Below, one piece after another: positions 13,974-23,060 of a stretch of 41,795 nt of DNA. Position 1 is the stretch's first letter, and each line of letters begins with the position of its first letter. The DNA comes from an uncultured Collinsella sp. (lineage in GTDB: Bacteria > Actinomycetota > Coriobacteriia > Coriobacteriales > Coriobacteriaceae). The stretch is from contig UQHW01000018.1 in assembly GCA_900540935.1 (NCBI GenBank), positions 1-41,795 of the forward strand, given 5' to 3'. Under the pieces are notes generated by a model. The model made no database searches. It was given only the letters and a program-made list of their open reading frames with translations, and was not told where the DNA came from. The position numbers were made by a program, and so were the translations under genes.

Positions 13974-14636
13974 ATGGAGGCACTGGAGATATGCAGGCGG
14001 CCGGTCGTGCTGTTTGATTTCGATGGCACGGTGGCCGATACGGGTCGGGCGGTGATGACCTCGACGCGCAAGACGCTGGCTACGCGCGGGTTTTCGGAGG
14101 CGCAGATGGGTGATCTGCGCCGCATGATCGGGCCGCCCCTGTGGAAGAGCTTTCACGACTTTTACGGCTTTTCCCGCGAGGAGTCGCTTGTGGTGGCCGA
14201 TGAGTATCGCGTCTTTTTTGATGAGCTGGGACCGGAGGAGTATCCCGTGTTTGACGGGATCCCCGAGCTGCTGGATGGGTTAGCCGCCCGGGGCAAGCGT
14301 ATGGCCGTGGCGACGTCGCGCATGGAGGCAAAGTGCATCGACATGGTGCGTGAGCTCGGGCTTTCTCAGTTTGAGGCGGTGGTTGGCATGAATCCGCCGC
14401 AGGGTCGCGAGACCAAGGCCGATTCGGTCCGCGATGCTCTGGCGGCGCTCGGCGCGACGGCCGACGTTGCCGTGATGATCGGCGATCGCTTTAACGATGT
14501 GGAGGGCGCGCACGCGATGGGCGTGCCGTGCATTGGCATCTATTCGGGCGCGGCGGCGCCGGGCGAGCACGAGGCGGCGGGTGCCGATGCAGTGGTGCAC
14601 TCGGTGGCCGAGCTTGCTAAACTTTTCGCTATATAA
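13974..14636 (+). CDS. HAD-superfamily phosphatase (phosphoglycolate phosphatase-like)
   Basis: A 220-residue HAD hydrolase. Motif I is VVLFDFDGTVADTG, with the nucleophile and acid Asp pair near residues 13-15. Motif II is AVATSR, and motif III/IV is a Lys in RETKADSV with GDRFNDVEGA. The helical cap after motif I is of the subclass I type seen in Gph/PpaX proteins. I chose the ATG at 13974 because AGAGGG is 6 nt upstream; the ATG at 13968 is an alternative two codons earlier. The M20 peptidase gene follows after 54 bp. The physiological substrate is not evident. Confidence 0.85.
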   Translation: MEALEICRRPVVLFDFDGTVADTGRAVMTSTRKTLATRGFSEAQMGDLRRMIGPPLWKSFHDFYGFSREESLVVADEYRVFFDELGPEEYPVFDGIPELLDGLAARGKRMAVATSRMEAKCIDMVRELGLSQFEAVVGMNPPQGRETKADSVRDALAALGATADVAVMIGDRFNDVEGAHAMGVPCIGIYSGAAAPGEHEAAGADAVVHSVAELAKLFAI

Positions 14637-14690
14637 GTACTTGATGTGAGGGGCGGGCGTACCCGTCGCTCATTGGTAAGGAGGCAGTCC

Positions 14691-16127
14691 ATGAATCAGG
14701 TGGAGCAGAGCGTCGCTGAGTATGTCGACGAGGTCTGGGAAGATGTCGTCGCCGATATCGAACAACTGGTGAGCTATCCGTCCGTGGCCGTTGCTGCCGA
14801 TGCGGAGCCTAGCGCGCCGTTTGGCCGCCCGGTTCGTGATGCGCTCGATTGCGCGCTCGGCATTGCGCAAAAGCTCGGCTACCAGACGAGCGACGACGAG
14901 GGCTATGTGGGCATTGCCGATATCCCGGGTCGCGGCGACAAGCAGCTCGCGACCATCTGCCACGTGGACGTGGTGCCCGCCGGCCCCGGCTGGAACACCG
15001 ACCCGTTTGCGATGGAGCGTCGCGAGGGATGGCTGCTCGGCCGTGGCGTGATTGATGACAAGGGTCCGGCGGTGTTGTCGCTCTACGCCGGTGCCTACCT
15101 GCTCAAGCACGGCATTGTGCCGCGCTATACCTTCCGCGCGCTGCTGGGCTGCGATGAGGAAGTGGGCATGTCCGACGTTCACCATTATCTGGAGAACCAC
15201 GCAGACCCCGACTTTTTGTTTACGCCCGATGCCGAGTTCCCGGTCTGCAATGCCGAGAAGGGCCAGTTTGGGGCGACGTTTGTGAGCCCCAAGATCGATG
15301 GAGGGCGCATCGTATCGTGGAGCGGTGCCGAGGCGAGCAACGCCATTCCGTCGCAGTCTATCTGCGAGCTTGCGATTGCCGCCGATGAACTGCCGGCGCC
15401 CATTGAGAACGCCGACCGCCTGGAGATCACGGCGTTCGAGAACGGCCATGCCCAGATTTTCGCGCACGGTATCGGTGGCCATGCTTCGATGCCCGAGGGG
15501 ACGATCAACGCCGTCGGCCTGATCGTGACGTACCTGCGCGAGGCCGAGGACGCGTTTGGTGCCCGTGACGAGCGCCTGCTGACGCCTGCCGAGCACGAGT
15601 TCGTCAAGTTCCTGGCCTTTGTACATGCAGACGCCTATGGCCGCGGCTTGGGTATCGATGCGACGAGCTCGGCGTTTGGCCCGCTTACCTGCAACGCTGG
15701 CGTCATCCGCGTGGCGGATGGCCATATTGAGCAGGTCATCGACGTGCGCTTCCCCGACAGCACGAGTGCCGATACCATCCGCGAGCAGCTCGACCCGCTC
15801 GTGGGCCGTTTTGGCGTGACGTGCCAGCTGGGTCGCGCGAAGGTGCCGTTCTCGGTCTCTGCCGACGATCCGGCCGTGAAAGCGCTGATTGATACCTATA
15901 ACGAGTTTACGGGTAAGCATGCCGAGCCCTTTGCCATGGGCGGCGGCACGTACGCGCGCAACTTTGCCCGCGCCGTGTCATTTGGCCCCGAGGAGACCGG
16001 CCTGGAGTTGCCCGCATGGGGCGGCCAGATGCATGGCCCCAACGAGTGCGCCAACGAGGAACAGCTCAAGCAAGCGCTCAAGATCTATATTGTTGCGATC
16101 TTAAGGCTCAACGAGCTCGAGCTTTAA
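14691..16127 (+). CDS. M20-family dipeptidase (PepV/Sapep-like)
   Basis: A 478-residue cytoplasmic metallopeptidase of clan MH that cleaves dipeptides or related amides. The two-zinc site is visible: ICHVDVVPAGPGW (metal His and Asp), GRGVIDDKGP (bridging Asp), LGCDEEVGM (catalytic and metal Glu) and a C-terminal WGGQMHGPNE segment with the last His. MGGGTYARNF and the long lid domain match the PepV/Sapep subgroup rather than ArgE. The start is the ATG at 14691 after AAGGAGG. It probably shares a transcript with the preceding HAD gene. A hairpin repeat closes the unit downstream. Confidence 0.9.
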   Translation: MNQVEQSVAEYVDEVWEDVVADIEQLVSYPSVAVAADAEPSAPFGRPVRDALDCALGIAQKLGYQTSDDEGYVGIADIPGRGDKQLATICHVDVVPAGPGWNTDPFAMERREGWLLGRGVIDDKGPAVLSLYAGAYLLKHGIVPRYTFRALLGCDEEVGMSDVHHYLENHADPDFLFTPDAEFPVCNAEKGQFGATFVSPKIDGGRIVSWSGAEASNAIPSQSICELAIAADELPAPIENADRLEITAFENGHAQIFAHGIGGHASMPEGTINAVGLIVTYLREAEDAFGARDERLLTPAEHEFVKFLAFVHADAYGRGLGIDATSSAFGPLTCNAGVIRVADGHIEQVIDVRFPDSTSADTIREQLDPLVGRFGVTCQLGRAKVPFSVSADDPAVKALIDTYNEFTGKHAEPFAMGGGTYARNFARAVSFGPEETGLELPAWGGQMHGPNECANEEQLKQALKIYIVAILRLNELEL

Positions 16128-16150
16128 GGTTGCGGCGTTTTGCCAATCTA

Positions 16151-16217
16151 AGTTGCGGTGGAATAGTTCCTAGAATCGGCTGCCTAACAGCCAAACAGGA
16201 GCTATTTCACCGCAACT
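16151..16217. repeat. TTGCGGTG-family hairpin repeat, copy 3
   Basis: 16151-16171 pairs with 16197-16217 over 21 bp; the only two deviations are G-U pairs in + strand RNA. It follows the M20 peptidase gene and precedes pstS. The rest of the 294-bp gap shows no gene; a 7-bp hairpin (16380-16386 with 16390-16396) stands just before the pstS ribosome-binding site. I could not make out a convincing Pho box. Confidence 0.8.
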
Positions 16218-16421
16218 TCGTTTTTATTGGTGTAAAAGGCGGGTCATGCTTGGTGGTGAATTTGTTATTCGTTTGTAAAGCCGAGCCGCGCTTGCGGTAA
16301 GGGTCTATCAGATGCCCGTAAGAAACCGCAGTTGGCGCGAGCGCTGCCCGGTCGGGGCCGTATCTTTCCAAACAGCAAAGCGGGCAGGGTGCCCGCGATT
16401 CGCATGTATGAAAGGAAGATC

Positions 16422-17360
16422 ATGCTCGATCAGGCTTATTCTCGTCGTCAGTTCCTCGGCCTCGCTGGTGGTCTTGCCAGCATCGTCGGCCTCGGCCTCG
16501 TTGGCTGCGGTGGCGCAGACGCTTCCAACGCTGCCGACAAGGGTAGCGCCGCTGCTACCGAGTCCGTCTCCGGCGAGGTGACCTACGACGGTGCCTCTTC
16601 GTTCCAGGCTCTCGTCGAGGCCGCTGCCGAGAAGTTCATGGATGCCAACCCGGACGTCTCCGTCTCCGGCTCGGGCAACGGTTCGGGCAAGGGCCTGACC
16701 GCTGTCGCCGCCGGCACCGTCACCATCGGTAACTCCGACGTCTTCGCCGAGACCAAGCTCGAGGCCGACCAGGTCAAGAACCTCGTCGACCACGAGGTCG
16801 CCGTCGTGGGCATGGGCCCCGTCGTCTCCAAGAACGTGACGGTCGACGACCTGTCCCTCGAGCAGCTCAAGGGCATCTTCTCCGGCCAGATCACCAACTG
16901 GAAGGAGGTCGGCGGCGACGACGCCACCATCGTCGTGCTCAACCGCAAGGCCGGCTCCGGTACCCGCGCCACCTTCGAGGCCGCCGTCTTTGGCGACGAG
17001 ACCGTCGACTTTAAGGGCGACGCCGAGCTCGACAAGTCCGGCGATGTCCAGACTCAGATGGGCAGCACCGACTACGCCATCTCCTACCTCGACTTCTCGC
17101 ACTTCGATGACTCCAAGTTCAACGCCATTAAGGTCGAGGGCGTGGAGCCCAAGAGCGCAAACGTCACCGACGACTCCTTTAAGATCTGGGCTACCGAGCA
17201 CATGTACTGCGCAAAGGACGCCGACGACGCCACCAAGGCCTTCCTGGAGTTCATGCTTTCCGACGACGTCCAGGGCAAGCTCGTCGAGGAGCAGGGCTTT
17301 ATCCCCGTCTCTGCCATGAAGGTCGTCAAGGACGCCAGCGGCAAGGTCTCCGCTAAATAA
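16422..17360 (+). CDS. pstS: Phosphate ABC transporter substrate-binding lipoprotein PstS
   Basis: Binds inorganic phosphate outside the membrane and delivers it to PstCA. The 312-residue precursor has a Tat-like signal with SRRQFLGLAGG (Arg8-Arg9), a hydrophobic stretch and the lipobox LVGC (Cys29), so it is probably a Tat-exported lipoprotein. The mature part shows the phosphate-loop motifs GSGNGSGKGL and NRKAGSGTRATFE, plus SDYAISYLDF-like STDYAISYLDF, typical of PstS. The start is the ATG at 16422 after AAAGGAAG; the in-frame ATG six codons upstream overlaps that site. First gene of pstSCAB. Confidence 0.95.
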   Translation: MLDQAYSRRQFLGLAGGLASIVGLGLVGCGGADASNAADKGSAAATESVSGEVTYDGASSFQALVEAAAEKFMDANPDVSVSGSGNGSGKGLTAVAAGTVTIGNSDVFAETKLEADQVKNLVDHEVAVVGMGPVVSKNVTVDDLSLEQLKGIFSGQITNWKEVGGDDATIVVLNRKAGSGTRATFEAAVFGDETVDFKGDAELDKSGDVQTQMGSTDYAISYLDFSHFDDSKFNAIKVEGVEPKSANVTDDSFKIWATEHMYCAKDADDATKAFLEFMLSDDVQGKLVEEQGFIPVSAMKVVKDASGKVSAK

Positions 17361-17384
17361 GAAATCGCCCCGGAAAGGTTTGCA

Positions 17385-18293
17385 ATGGCAAAACAGCTGC
17401 CAAAGCGCGACCTTGAGAACGTGGGCCTGGGCGTCACGGGCGCGTGCGTAGCGCTCGTGACGCTTGTCGTTGCCGCGCTCATCTTTATGGTCGCCCAAAA
17501 GGGCCTCTCGGCTTTTCTCAAGGACGGCGTTTCGGTCGTCGAGTTCTTCACTGGCACCAAGTGGGACCTGGCCAACACAGCCGAAAACGGCCTACCCTAC
17601 ACCGGCGCCCTGCCCCTGATCGTCACCTCGTTTGCGGTCATGGCACTCTCCACGCTCATCGCACTGCCCATCGCCATCGGCTCTGCCATCTTTGCGGTCG
17701 AGATTAGCCCTAAGTTTGGTTCCAAGGTCTTTCAGCCGCTTATTGAGCTTTTGACCGGCATTCCCTCGGTCGTCTTTGGCCTCATCGGTTTTCACGTGGT
17801 TGTTGGCCTTATGAAGAGCGTTTTCCACGTGAGCACGGGCCTGGGCATCTTGCCCGGCGCCATCGTGCTGGCCGTTATGATCCTGCCTACGATGACCACG
17901 CTTTCGGTCGATGGCCTGCGCGCCGTGCCCGACAGCTACCGCCAGGGCTCGCTCGCGCTGGGCTATACCCGCTGGCAGACCATCTGGCACGTGGTGCTCA
18001 AGAGCGCCATGCCCTCGCTCATGACCGCGGTCATCCTTGGCATGACCCGCGCCTTTGGCGAGACGCTCGCCGTGCGCATGGTTATCGGCGGCATCGAGGC
18101 CATGCCGACGTCGCTGCTGTCGCCGGCGTCCACCATCACCACCACGCTCACCACGTCTATGGCGGTCTATGCCGAGGGCTCAGCCCAGGACGACGTTCTG
18201 TGGGCGCTCGGTCTGCTGCTGATGGGCATGAGCCTCATCTTCATCCTGATTATCCACATTATCGGCCGCAAGGGGGCGAAGGCTCGTGGCTAG
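17385..18293 (+). CDS. pstC: Phosphate ABC transporter permease PstC
   Basis: A 302-residue inner-membrane permease subunit with six predicted transmembrane segments, the first after about residue 18. The BPD_transp_1 EAA loop appears as PDSYRQGSLALGYTRWQTIWHV in pieces: RQGSLALGYTRWQ and VLKSAMPSLMTAVILG. The segment LTGIPSVVFGLIG is conserved in PstC. It lies 24 bp after pstS and overlaps pstA by 8 bp, so translation of the permease subunits is coupled. Confidence 0.95.
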   Translation: MAKQLPKRDLENVGLGVTGACVALVTLVVAALIFMVAQKGLSAFLKDGVSVVEFFTGTKWDLANTAENGLPYTGALPLIVTSFAVMALSTLIALPIAIGSAIFAVEISPKFGSKVFQPLIELLTGIPSVVFGLIGFHVVVGLMKSVFHVSTGLGILPGAIVLAVMILPTMTTLSVDGLRAVPDSYRQGSLALGYTRWQTIWHVVLKSAMPSLMTAVILGMTRAFGETLAVRMVIGGIEAMPTSLLSPASTITTTLTTSMAVYAEGSAQDDVLWALGLLLMGMSLIFILIIHIIGRKGAKARG

Positions 18294-19212
18294 CACGCGC
18301 ATCCATATCGACGAGGCGAGACTCGGGCGCGTCCAAAAGCAGGATCGTATCGCCACGGGCGTGCTGACGGCAATCATCGCCATCGTCATGCTCATCGTCG
18401 TCTCCATGGTGGCCTATATCCTGTTCGAGGGCATCTCGACGCTGTTCCAGCCGGGTTTTCTCACGCAGCCGTCGCGCGCCAACGGAACTCAGGGCGGCGT
18501 GCTCTATCAGCTGTTCGACTCGTTCTATCTGCTGCTGATCACTCTGATCATCTCGGTGCCCATCAGCCTGGGCGGCGCGGTCTTTTTGGTTGAGTACGCG
18601 CCGGACGGCCCCATCCGCGACATCGCTTCCACCGCCATCGAGACGCTGTCCTCGCTGCCTTCCATCGTTGTCGGCATGTTCGGTTTCCTGGTGTTCTCGG
18701 TGCAGCTGGGCTGGAAGTACTCCATCATCTCCGGCGCCGTCGCGCTCACCATGTTCAACATTCCCATCCTGGTGCGCGTGATCCAGCAGGCGCTCGAGGA
18801 CGTGCCGCAGGCCCAGCGCGATGCGTGCCTGGCCATGGGCCTCACTCGCTGGGAGGCTACGCTGCACATCCTGATCCCCGAGGCCATGCCCGCCATCGTG
18901 ACCGGCATCGTGCTTTCGGCCGGCCGTGTGTTTGGTGAGGCCGCGGCACTGCTCTTTACCTCGGGCATGAGCTCGCCGGTTCGCCTGAATTTCTTGAGCT
19001 TTAACCTGTCGAGCCCCACCTGCGCCTGGAACGTGTTCCGTCCCGGCGAGTCGCTCGCCGTGCATATTTACAAGATCTATGGCGAGGGCAGCCCCGAGGC
19101 CCAGCAGATCGTCTGGGGCACCGCGGCGCTGCTGATGATTTGCGTGCTGCTGTTTAACGTAGTCGCCCGTATCGTGGGCAAACAACTGGCAAGGAAGATG
19201 ACGGCCGAATGA
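18286..19212 (+). CDS. pstA: Phosphate ABC transporter permease PstA
   Basis: A 308-residue permease partner of PstC with six hydrophobic segments. Conserved blocks include LSSLPSIVVGMFG, the EAA loop DACLAMGLTRWEATLHILIP and FGEAAALLFTSG. The start is GTG at 18286, inside the end of pstC, with an AAGGGGGCGAAGG ribosome-binding region; the stop overlaps the pstB start as ATGA. The extended loop between the first two segments (about 45-85) is ordinary for actinobacterial PstA. Confidence 0.94.
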   Translation: MASTRIHIDEARLGRVQKQDRIATGVLTAIIAIVMLIVVSMVAYILFEGISTLFQPGFLTQPSRANGTQGGVLYQLFDSFYLLLITLIISVPISLGGAVFLVEYAPDGPIRDIASTAIETLSSLPSIVVGMFGFLVFSVQLGWKYSIISGAVALTMFNIPILVRVIQQALEDVPQAQRDACLAMGLTRWEATLHILIPEAMPAIVTGIVLSAGRVFGEAAALLFTSGMSSPVRLNFLSFNLSSPTCAWNVFRPGESLAVHIYKIYGEGSPEAQQIVWGTAALLMICVLLFNVVARIVGKQLARKMTAE

Positions 19213-20081
19213 GCGAGATAAATGCAACGCCCGCAACTGAGGCGGCATCGTCCGAGACCCAGGACTTTTTGTCGAGCGTGGGGGAGAGCGAGAAGCGCGT
19301 GCGCGCGAGCGGCAAGGCCGTGAGCGACGAGGTCGTGCTCTCCACCAAGGACGTCAACGTGTACTATGGCGACCACCATGCACTGCACAATACGTCGCTC
19401 GACTTTCACAAGGGCGAGATCACGGCGCTCATCGGGCCTTCGGGCTGCGGTAAGTCGACCTTCTTGCGTAGCCTCAACCTCATGAATCGCGAGATTCGCG
19501 GCTGCCGCGTGGAGGGCGAGATCAACTATCGCGGGCGCAACGTGAACACCAAGACCGAAAACACCTACGAGCTGCGCCGTTCCATTGGCATGGTGTTCCA
19601 GCAGCCCAACCCGTTCCGCAAGTCCATTCGCGACAACATCACGTTTGCGCCTAAGCGCCACGGCATCACCGACCGCGACGAGCTCGACCGCATGGTCGAG
19701 GAAAGCCTGCGCGGCGCGGCGCTTTGGGACGAGGTCAAAGACAAGCTCGACAAGAGCGCCTACGCGCTTTCGGGCGGCCAGCAGCAGCGTCTGTGCATCG
19801 CGCGCACGCTGGCGCTCAACCCCGACGTGATTCTGTTCGACGAGCCCTGCTCGGCGCTCGACCCCATCTCGACGCTGGCGATCGAGGACCTCATGTCATC
19901 GATCGTGGCCGACCGCGCCATCGTTATCGTGACGCACAACATGGAGCAGGCGTCGCGCGTGTCCAACCGCACGGCGTTCTTCTACATGGGCGATATGGTC
20001 GAGTACGACGAGACTGACGAGATTTTCCAACGGCCCAAGGATAAGCGGCTGAATGATTACCTCACCGGCATGTTCTCCTAG
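19209..20081 (+). CDS. pstB: Phosphate ABC transporter ATPase PstB
   Basis: Energises phosphate import. The 290-residue ATPase has Walker A GPSGCGKST (76-84), the Q-loop MVFQQPNPF, signature LSGGQQQR, Walker B VILFDEP and the H-loop VTHNM. An N-terminal extension of about 40 polar residues precedes the usual PstB start. The start overlaps the pstA stop by 4 bp (ATGA). No phoU follows, although PstB is commonly followed by PhoU; a strong terminator comes instead. Confidence 0.96.
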   Translation: MSEINATPATEAASSETQDFLSSVGESEKRVRASGKAVSDEVVLSTKDVNVYYGDHHALHNTSLDFHKGEITALIGPSGCGKSTFLRSLNLMNREIRGCRVEGEINYRGRNVNTKTENTYELRRSIGMVFQQPNPFRKSIRDNITFAPKRHGITDRDELDRMVEESLRGAALWDEVKDKLDKSAYALSGGQQQRLCIARTLALNPDVILFDEPCSALDPISTLAIEDLMSSIVADRAIVIVTHNMEQASRVSNRTAFFYMGDMVEYDETDEIFQRPKDKRLNDYLTGMFS

Positions 20082-20136
20082 TCCGGGACATGCTTGAGGC
20101 CCGCGGCGGCCACGGTTGCCACGGGACTGATTGGAG

Positions 20137-20174
20137 AGGCGGGTCATCTCTTTTGGGAGATGGCCCGCCTTTTT
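20137..20174 (+). terminator. Intrinsic terminator of pstSCAB
   Basis: 20137-20150 pairs with 20157-20170 over 14 bp with one G-U pair, followed by TTTT. It ends the phosphate operon. Confidence 0.9.
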
Positions 20175-20244
20175 GTGTCGTGTGCGGCCCGCCTTTTCGC
20201 TGCTATTATGGACAACGTTGAATTTCTACGAAGGAGCAGGGCAT

Positions 20245-22101
20245 ATGGCGATTCTTTTGGGATGCGATTCCGTCAGCCTAGAGTTTCCCACCAAGCATAT
20301 TTTCGATAGCGTGACGCTCGGCGTGGGCGAGGGCGACCGTATTGGTATTGTCGGTAAAAACGGCGACGGCAAGTCGACGCTGCTGAGCGTGCTCGCCGGC
20401 ACGCTGGAGCCCGACGACGGCCGCGTGACGCATCGTCGCGGCACCACGATCGGCCTGCTCGGCCAAAAGGACCAGCTTGTCGACACCGACACCGTGCACC
20501 ATGCCGTCGTGGGCGACACGCCCGAGTATGAGTGGGCGTCGAGCCCTCGCACGCGCCAGATCCTTGCGGGCCTCATTAGCGATGTGCCCTGGGAGGGCAC
20601 GGTGGGCGAGCTTTCGGGCGGCCAGCGCCGCCGCGTGGACCTCGCGCGCCTGCTGATCGGCGACTACGACGTGCTCATGCTCGACGAGCCCACCAACCAC
20701 CTGGACATGCGCACCATCAACTGGCTCGCGCGCCATCTTAAGGCCCGCTGGCAGCGCGGCCAGGGCGCTATGCTCGTGGTCACGCACGACCGCTGGTTCT
20801 TGGACGAGGTCTGCACCAGCATGTGGGAGGTCCACGACGGCCAGGTCGATCCCTTCGAGGGCGGCTACTCGGCATACATCCTGCAGCGCGTGGAGCGCGA
20901 CCGAATGGCCGCCGTCACCGAGGAGCGCCGTCGCAACATGGCGCGCAAGGAGCTCGCATGGCTGAGCCGCGGCGCCCAGGCCCGCTCCACCAAGCCCAAG
21001 TTTCGCGTTGATGCCGCTCGCGAGCTGATCGCCGACGTGCCGCCCGTGCGTGACGAGCTGGAGCTCAAGCGCCTCGCCGTGAGCCGCCTGGGCAAGCAGG
21101 TTATCGATGTGGTCGACGTGGACGCCGGCTATGCGGATACCGATGGCGCGCCCAAGCAGGTGCTCTCTGACGTGACCTGGCTCATTGGTGCGGGCGACCG
21201 CTATGGCCTTTTGGGCGAGAACGGTGCCGGCAAGTCGACGCTGCTCGACGTGATCCAGGGCAAGATTGAACCCACGCGCGGCCGCGTGAAGATTGGCCAG
21301 ACAGTGCGCTTTGGCGTGCTGTCGCAGCAGCTCGAGGAGCTCGAACCCTACATGGGCGACACGATCCGCGAGGTGCTCGGCAACTATAAGAAGTACTACG
21401 TCATCGACGGCAAGGAGACTTCGCCCGAGAAGCTCTGCGAGCGTCTGGGCTTTACGACGCAGCAGCTCTGGAGCCGCATCGGCGATCTTTCGGGCGGCCA
21501 GCGCCGTCGCCTGTCGCTGTTGCTGACGATTCTGGACGAGCCCAACGTGCTCATCCTGGACGAGCCGGGCAACGACCTGGATACCGACATGCTCGCGATT
21601 GTCGAGGACCTGCTGGACGGCTGGCCCGGCACGCTGATCCTGGTGACACACGATCGCTTTTTGATGGAGCGCGTGACCGACCAACAGTGGGCACTGCTCG
21701 ATGGCCATCTGACGCATATGCCCGGCGGCGTGGACCAGTACCTGCGCCTGTGCAACGCTACCGCCGAGGGCGAGCCCGTGGGCGCGCCGAGCGCTAAGAC
21801 CGGCACGTTCGACACCGGTGCGGCGGCTGCTGCCGACAAGCCCAAGTCGAGCGGTCAGCCCAACGGCCTTTCCAACGCCGAGCGTCAGAAGCTCCGCCGC
21901 GAGGTGAGCTCGCTCGAGCGCAAGATGGAGACGCAGCGCGCCCGCGTGGAGGAGGCCGAGGCCGCCATGGCCCAGGTCGATCCCACCAACTACACGGCGC
22001 TCGGCGAGCAGCAGGCAAAGATCGACGAGGCTCACGCCGCCATGGACGAGCTGGAGATGGCGTGGCTCGAGGCGAGCGAAAAGCTCGAGGGCGAGGAGTA
22101 G
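20245..22101 (+). CDS. ABC-F family ATPase (Uup-like)
   Basis: A 618-residue soluble protein with two ABC domains and no membrane segment, hence ABC-F: translation factors that bind the ribosomal E site. Domain 1 has GKNGDGKST (37-45), LSGGQRRR and MLDEPTNHLD. Domain 2 has GENGAGKST (324-332), LSGGQRRR and LILDEPGNDLD. The inter-domain linker is basic and helical (RNMARKELAWLSRGAQARSTK in part). A C-terminal coiled coil (about 550-618) after a low-complexity spacer resembles the Uup C-terminal domain, favouring a Uup-like role over drug resistance. The start is ATG 20245 with AAGGAG at 8 nt. Confidence 0.9.
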   Translation: MAILLGCDSVSLEFPTKHIFDSVTLGVGEGDRIGIVGKNGDGKSTLLSVLAGTLEPDDGRVTHRRGTTIGLLGQKDQLVDTDTVHHAVVGDTPEYEWASSPRTRQILAGLISDVPWEGTVGELSGGQRRRVDLARLLIGDYDVLMLDEPTNHLDMRTINWLARHLKARWQRGQGAMLVVTHDRWFLDEVCTSMWEVHDGQVDPFEGGYSAYILQRVERDRMAAVTEERRRNMARKELAWLSRGAQARSTKPKFRVDAARELIADVPPVRDELELKRLAVSRLGKQVIDVVDVDAGYADTDGAPKQVLSDVTWLIGAGDRYGLLGENGAGKSTLLDVIQGKIEPTRGRVKIGQTVRFGVLSQQLEELEPYMGDTIREVLGNYKKYYVIDGKETSPEKLCERLGFTTQQLWSRIGDLSGGQRRRLSLLLTILDEPNVLILDEPGNDLDTDMLAIVEDLLDGWPGTLILVTHDRFLMERVTDQQWALLDGHLTHMPGGVDQYLRLCNATAEGEPVGAPSAKTGTFDTGAAAAADKPKSSGQPNGLSNAERQKLRREVSSLERKMETQRARVEEAEAAMAQVDPTNYTALGEQQAKIDEAHAAMDELEMAWLEASEKLEGEE

Positions 22102-22107
22102 GCGAGA

Positions 22108-22878
22108 ATGATCAAAGCCGCGTTTTTCGATATCGACGGCACGCTGCTGAGCTTTAAGACCCACCGGATTCCGGCGTCGGCGCAGCAGGTGCTCGACAGC
22201 TTTCGCGAGCAGGGGATTGCGTGCGTGATCGCCACGGGCCGTCCGACCTACCAGATGCCGGACTGGCTGTTCGACCTGGGCTGGGATGCGTACATTACGC
22301 TTTCGGGCCAGCACTGTTTTGATGCCAAGGGCGTCTACCGCAGCTGCCCGATCGATCCGGACGACGTTGCGGTGATTGTGGACCAGGTGGCGCAGGGGCG
22401 CTACGACTCACTGTGCATGCAGGGCGAGAACTCGTTTGTGAACCGCCTGTCCGAGCGCGTGGTGACGGCTGGCAGCAACGCGGGAATCGTCTACCACGAG
22501 GAGCCGTTTGAGCATGCCTTTGACGCGCCGGTCTATCAGTTCTGTGCCTTTGTTGACCCAGTTGACGAGCATATCGTGACCGACGCCGTGTCGCATTCGC
22601 TCACCACGCGCTGGTGCGACCTGTTCTGCGACATTATTCCGGCCAACGGCGGCAAGGACCTGGGTGTGGCGGCGACGCTGGAGCGCCTGGGCATCGACGC
22701 GAGTGAAGCGATTGCCTTTGGCGACGGCGAGAACGACCTGTCGATGTTCTCGGCCGTGGGCACAAGTGTGGCCATGGGCAACGCGCAGGACACGGTGAAA
22801 GCTGCGGCGACCTACGTGACGACCGCCGTGGACGACGATGGGATCTACAACGCCGCGAAGTACTTTGGACTGCTATAG
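22108..22878 (+). CDS. Cof-type HAD-IIB phosphatase
   Basis: A 256-residue HAD-superfamily hydrolase of the Cof/YbjI type, usually acting on small sugar phosphates or cofactor intermediates. Motif I is FFDIDGTLLSF (Asp8 and Asp10), motif II ATGRP, then an alpha/beta cap, and motif III/IV GGKDLG and GDGENDLSMF. It starts 6 bp after the ABC-F stop, and its ribosome-binding site (GAGGAG) lies inside the end of that gene, so the two are coupled. A GGGGAC-type hairpin follows. Confidence 0.92.
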   Translation: MIKAAFFDIDGTLLSFKTHRIPASAQQVLDSFREQGIACVIATGRPTYQMPDWLFDLGWDAYITLSGQHCFDAKGVYRSCPIDPDDVAVIVDQVAQGRYDSLCMQGENSFVNRLSERVVTAGSNAGIVYHEEPFEHAFDAPVYQFCAFVDPVDEHIVTDAVSHSLTTRWCDLFCDIIPANGGKDLGVAATLERLGIDASEAIAFGDGENDLSMFSAVGTSVAMGNAQDTVKAAATYVTTAVDDDGIYNAAKYFGLL

Positions 22879-22894
22879 CTGCGGCTCGGCACTT

Positions 22895-22930
22895 GGGGAC
22901 ACTCCTTGCGGGGCGTGTTCCCATTTTGTT
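22895..22930 (+). terminator. GGGGAC-type hairpin terminator of the Cof-type gene
   Basis: GGGGACAC (22895-22902) pairs with GTGTTCCC (22915-22922) with one G-U pair. A T-rich run (ATTTTGTTTT) follows. The preceding CGGCACTTGGGGAC is shared with the repeat at 9824-9837. Confidence 0.65.
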
Positions 22931-22961
22931 TTCGTCCCGCTCGTTTTGTGAAACACGGCTA

Positions 22962-23007
22962 ACTTTTAGGCAAAGTAGTAAGACATGGGCAACTTTTGCG
23001 GTAAAGT
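22962..23007 (+). promoter_or_regulatory. Tandem palindromes upstream of the DtxR-family gene
   Basis: Two near-identical palindromes, ACTTT-TAGGC-AAAGT (22962-22976) and ACTTT-TGCGGT-AAAGT (22992-23007), stand 30 bp apart, 54-99 bp before the DtxR start. They are good candidates for autoregulatory operators. They do not match the classical DtxR/IdeR box. Confidence 0.5.
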
Positions 23008-23060
23008 AAGCCGTGGAAAGTATCCAAAGGCTAACTAGCAATCATCGCGAAAGGCGGCCC

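Noticed and set aside
6616..16217. Repeated hairpins considered as a CRISPR array
   Set aside because: Copies are kilobases apart, have no regular spacers and there are no cas genes.
16218..16421. Pho box before pstS
   Set aside because: The AT-rich stretch near 16258-16280 has no convincing direct repeats at the right spacing.
20278..22314. 678-codon minus-strand frame opposite the ABC-F gene
   Set aside because: Shadow; the + frame has both ABC cassettes intact.
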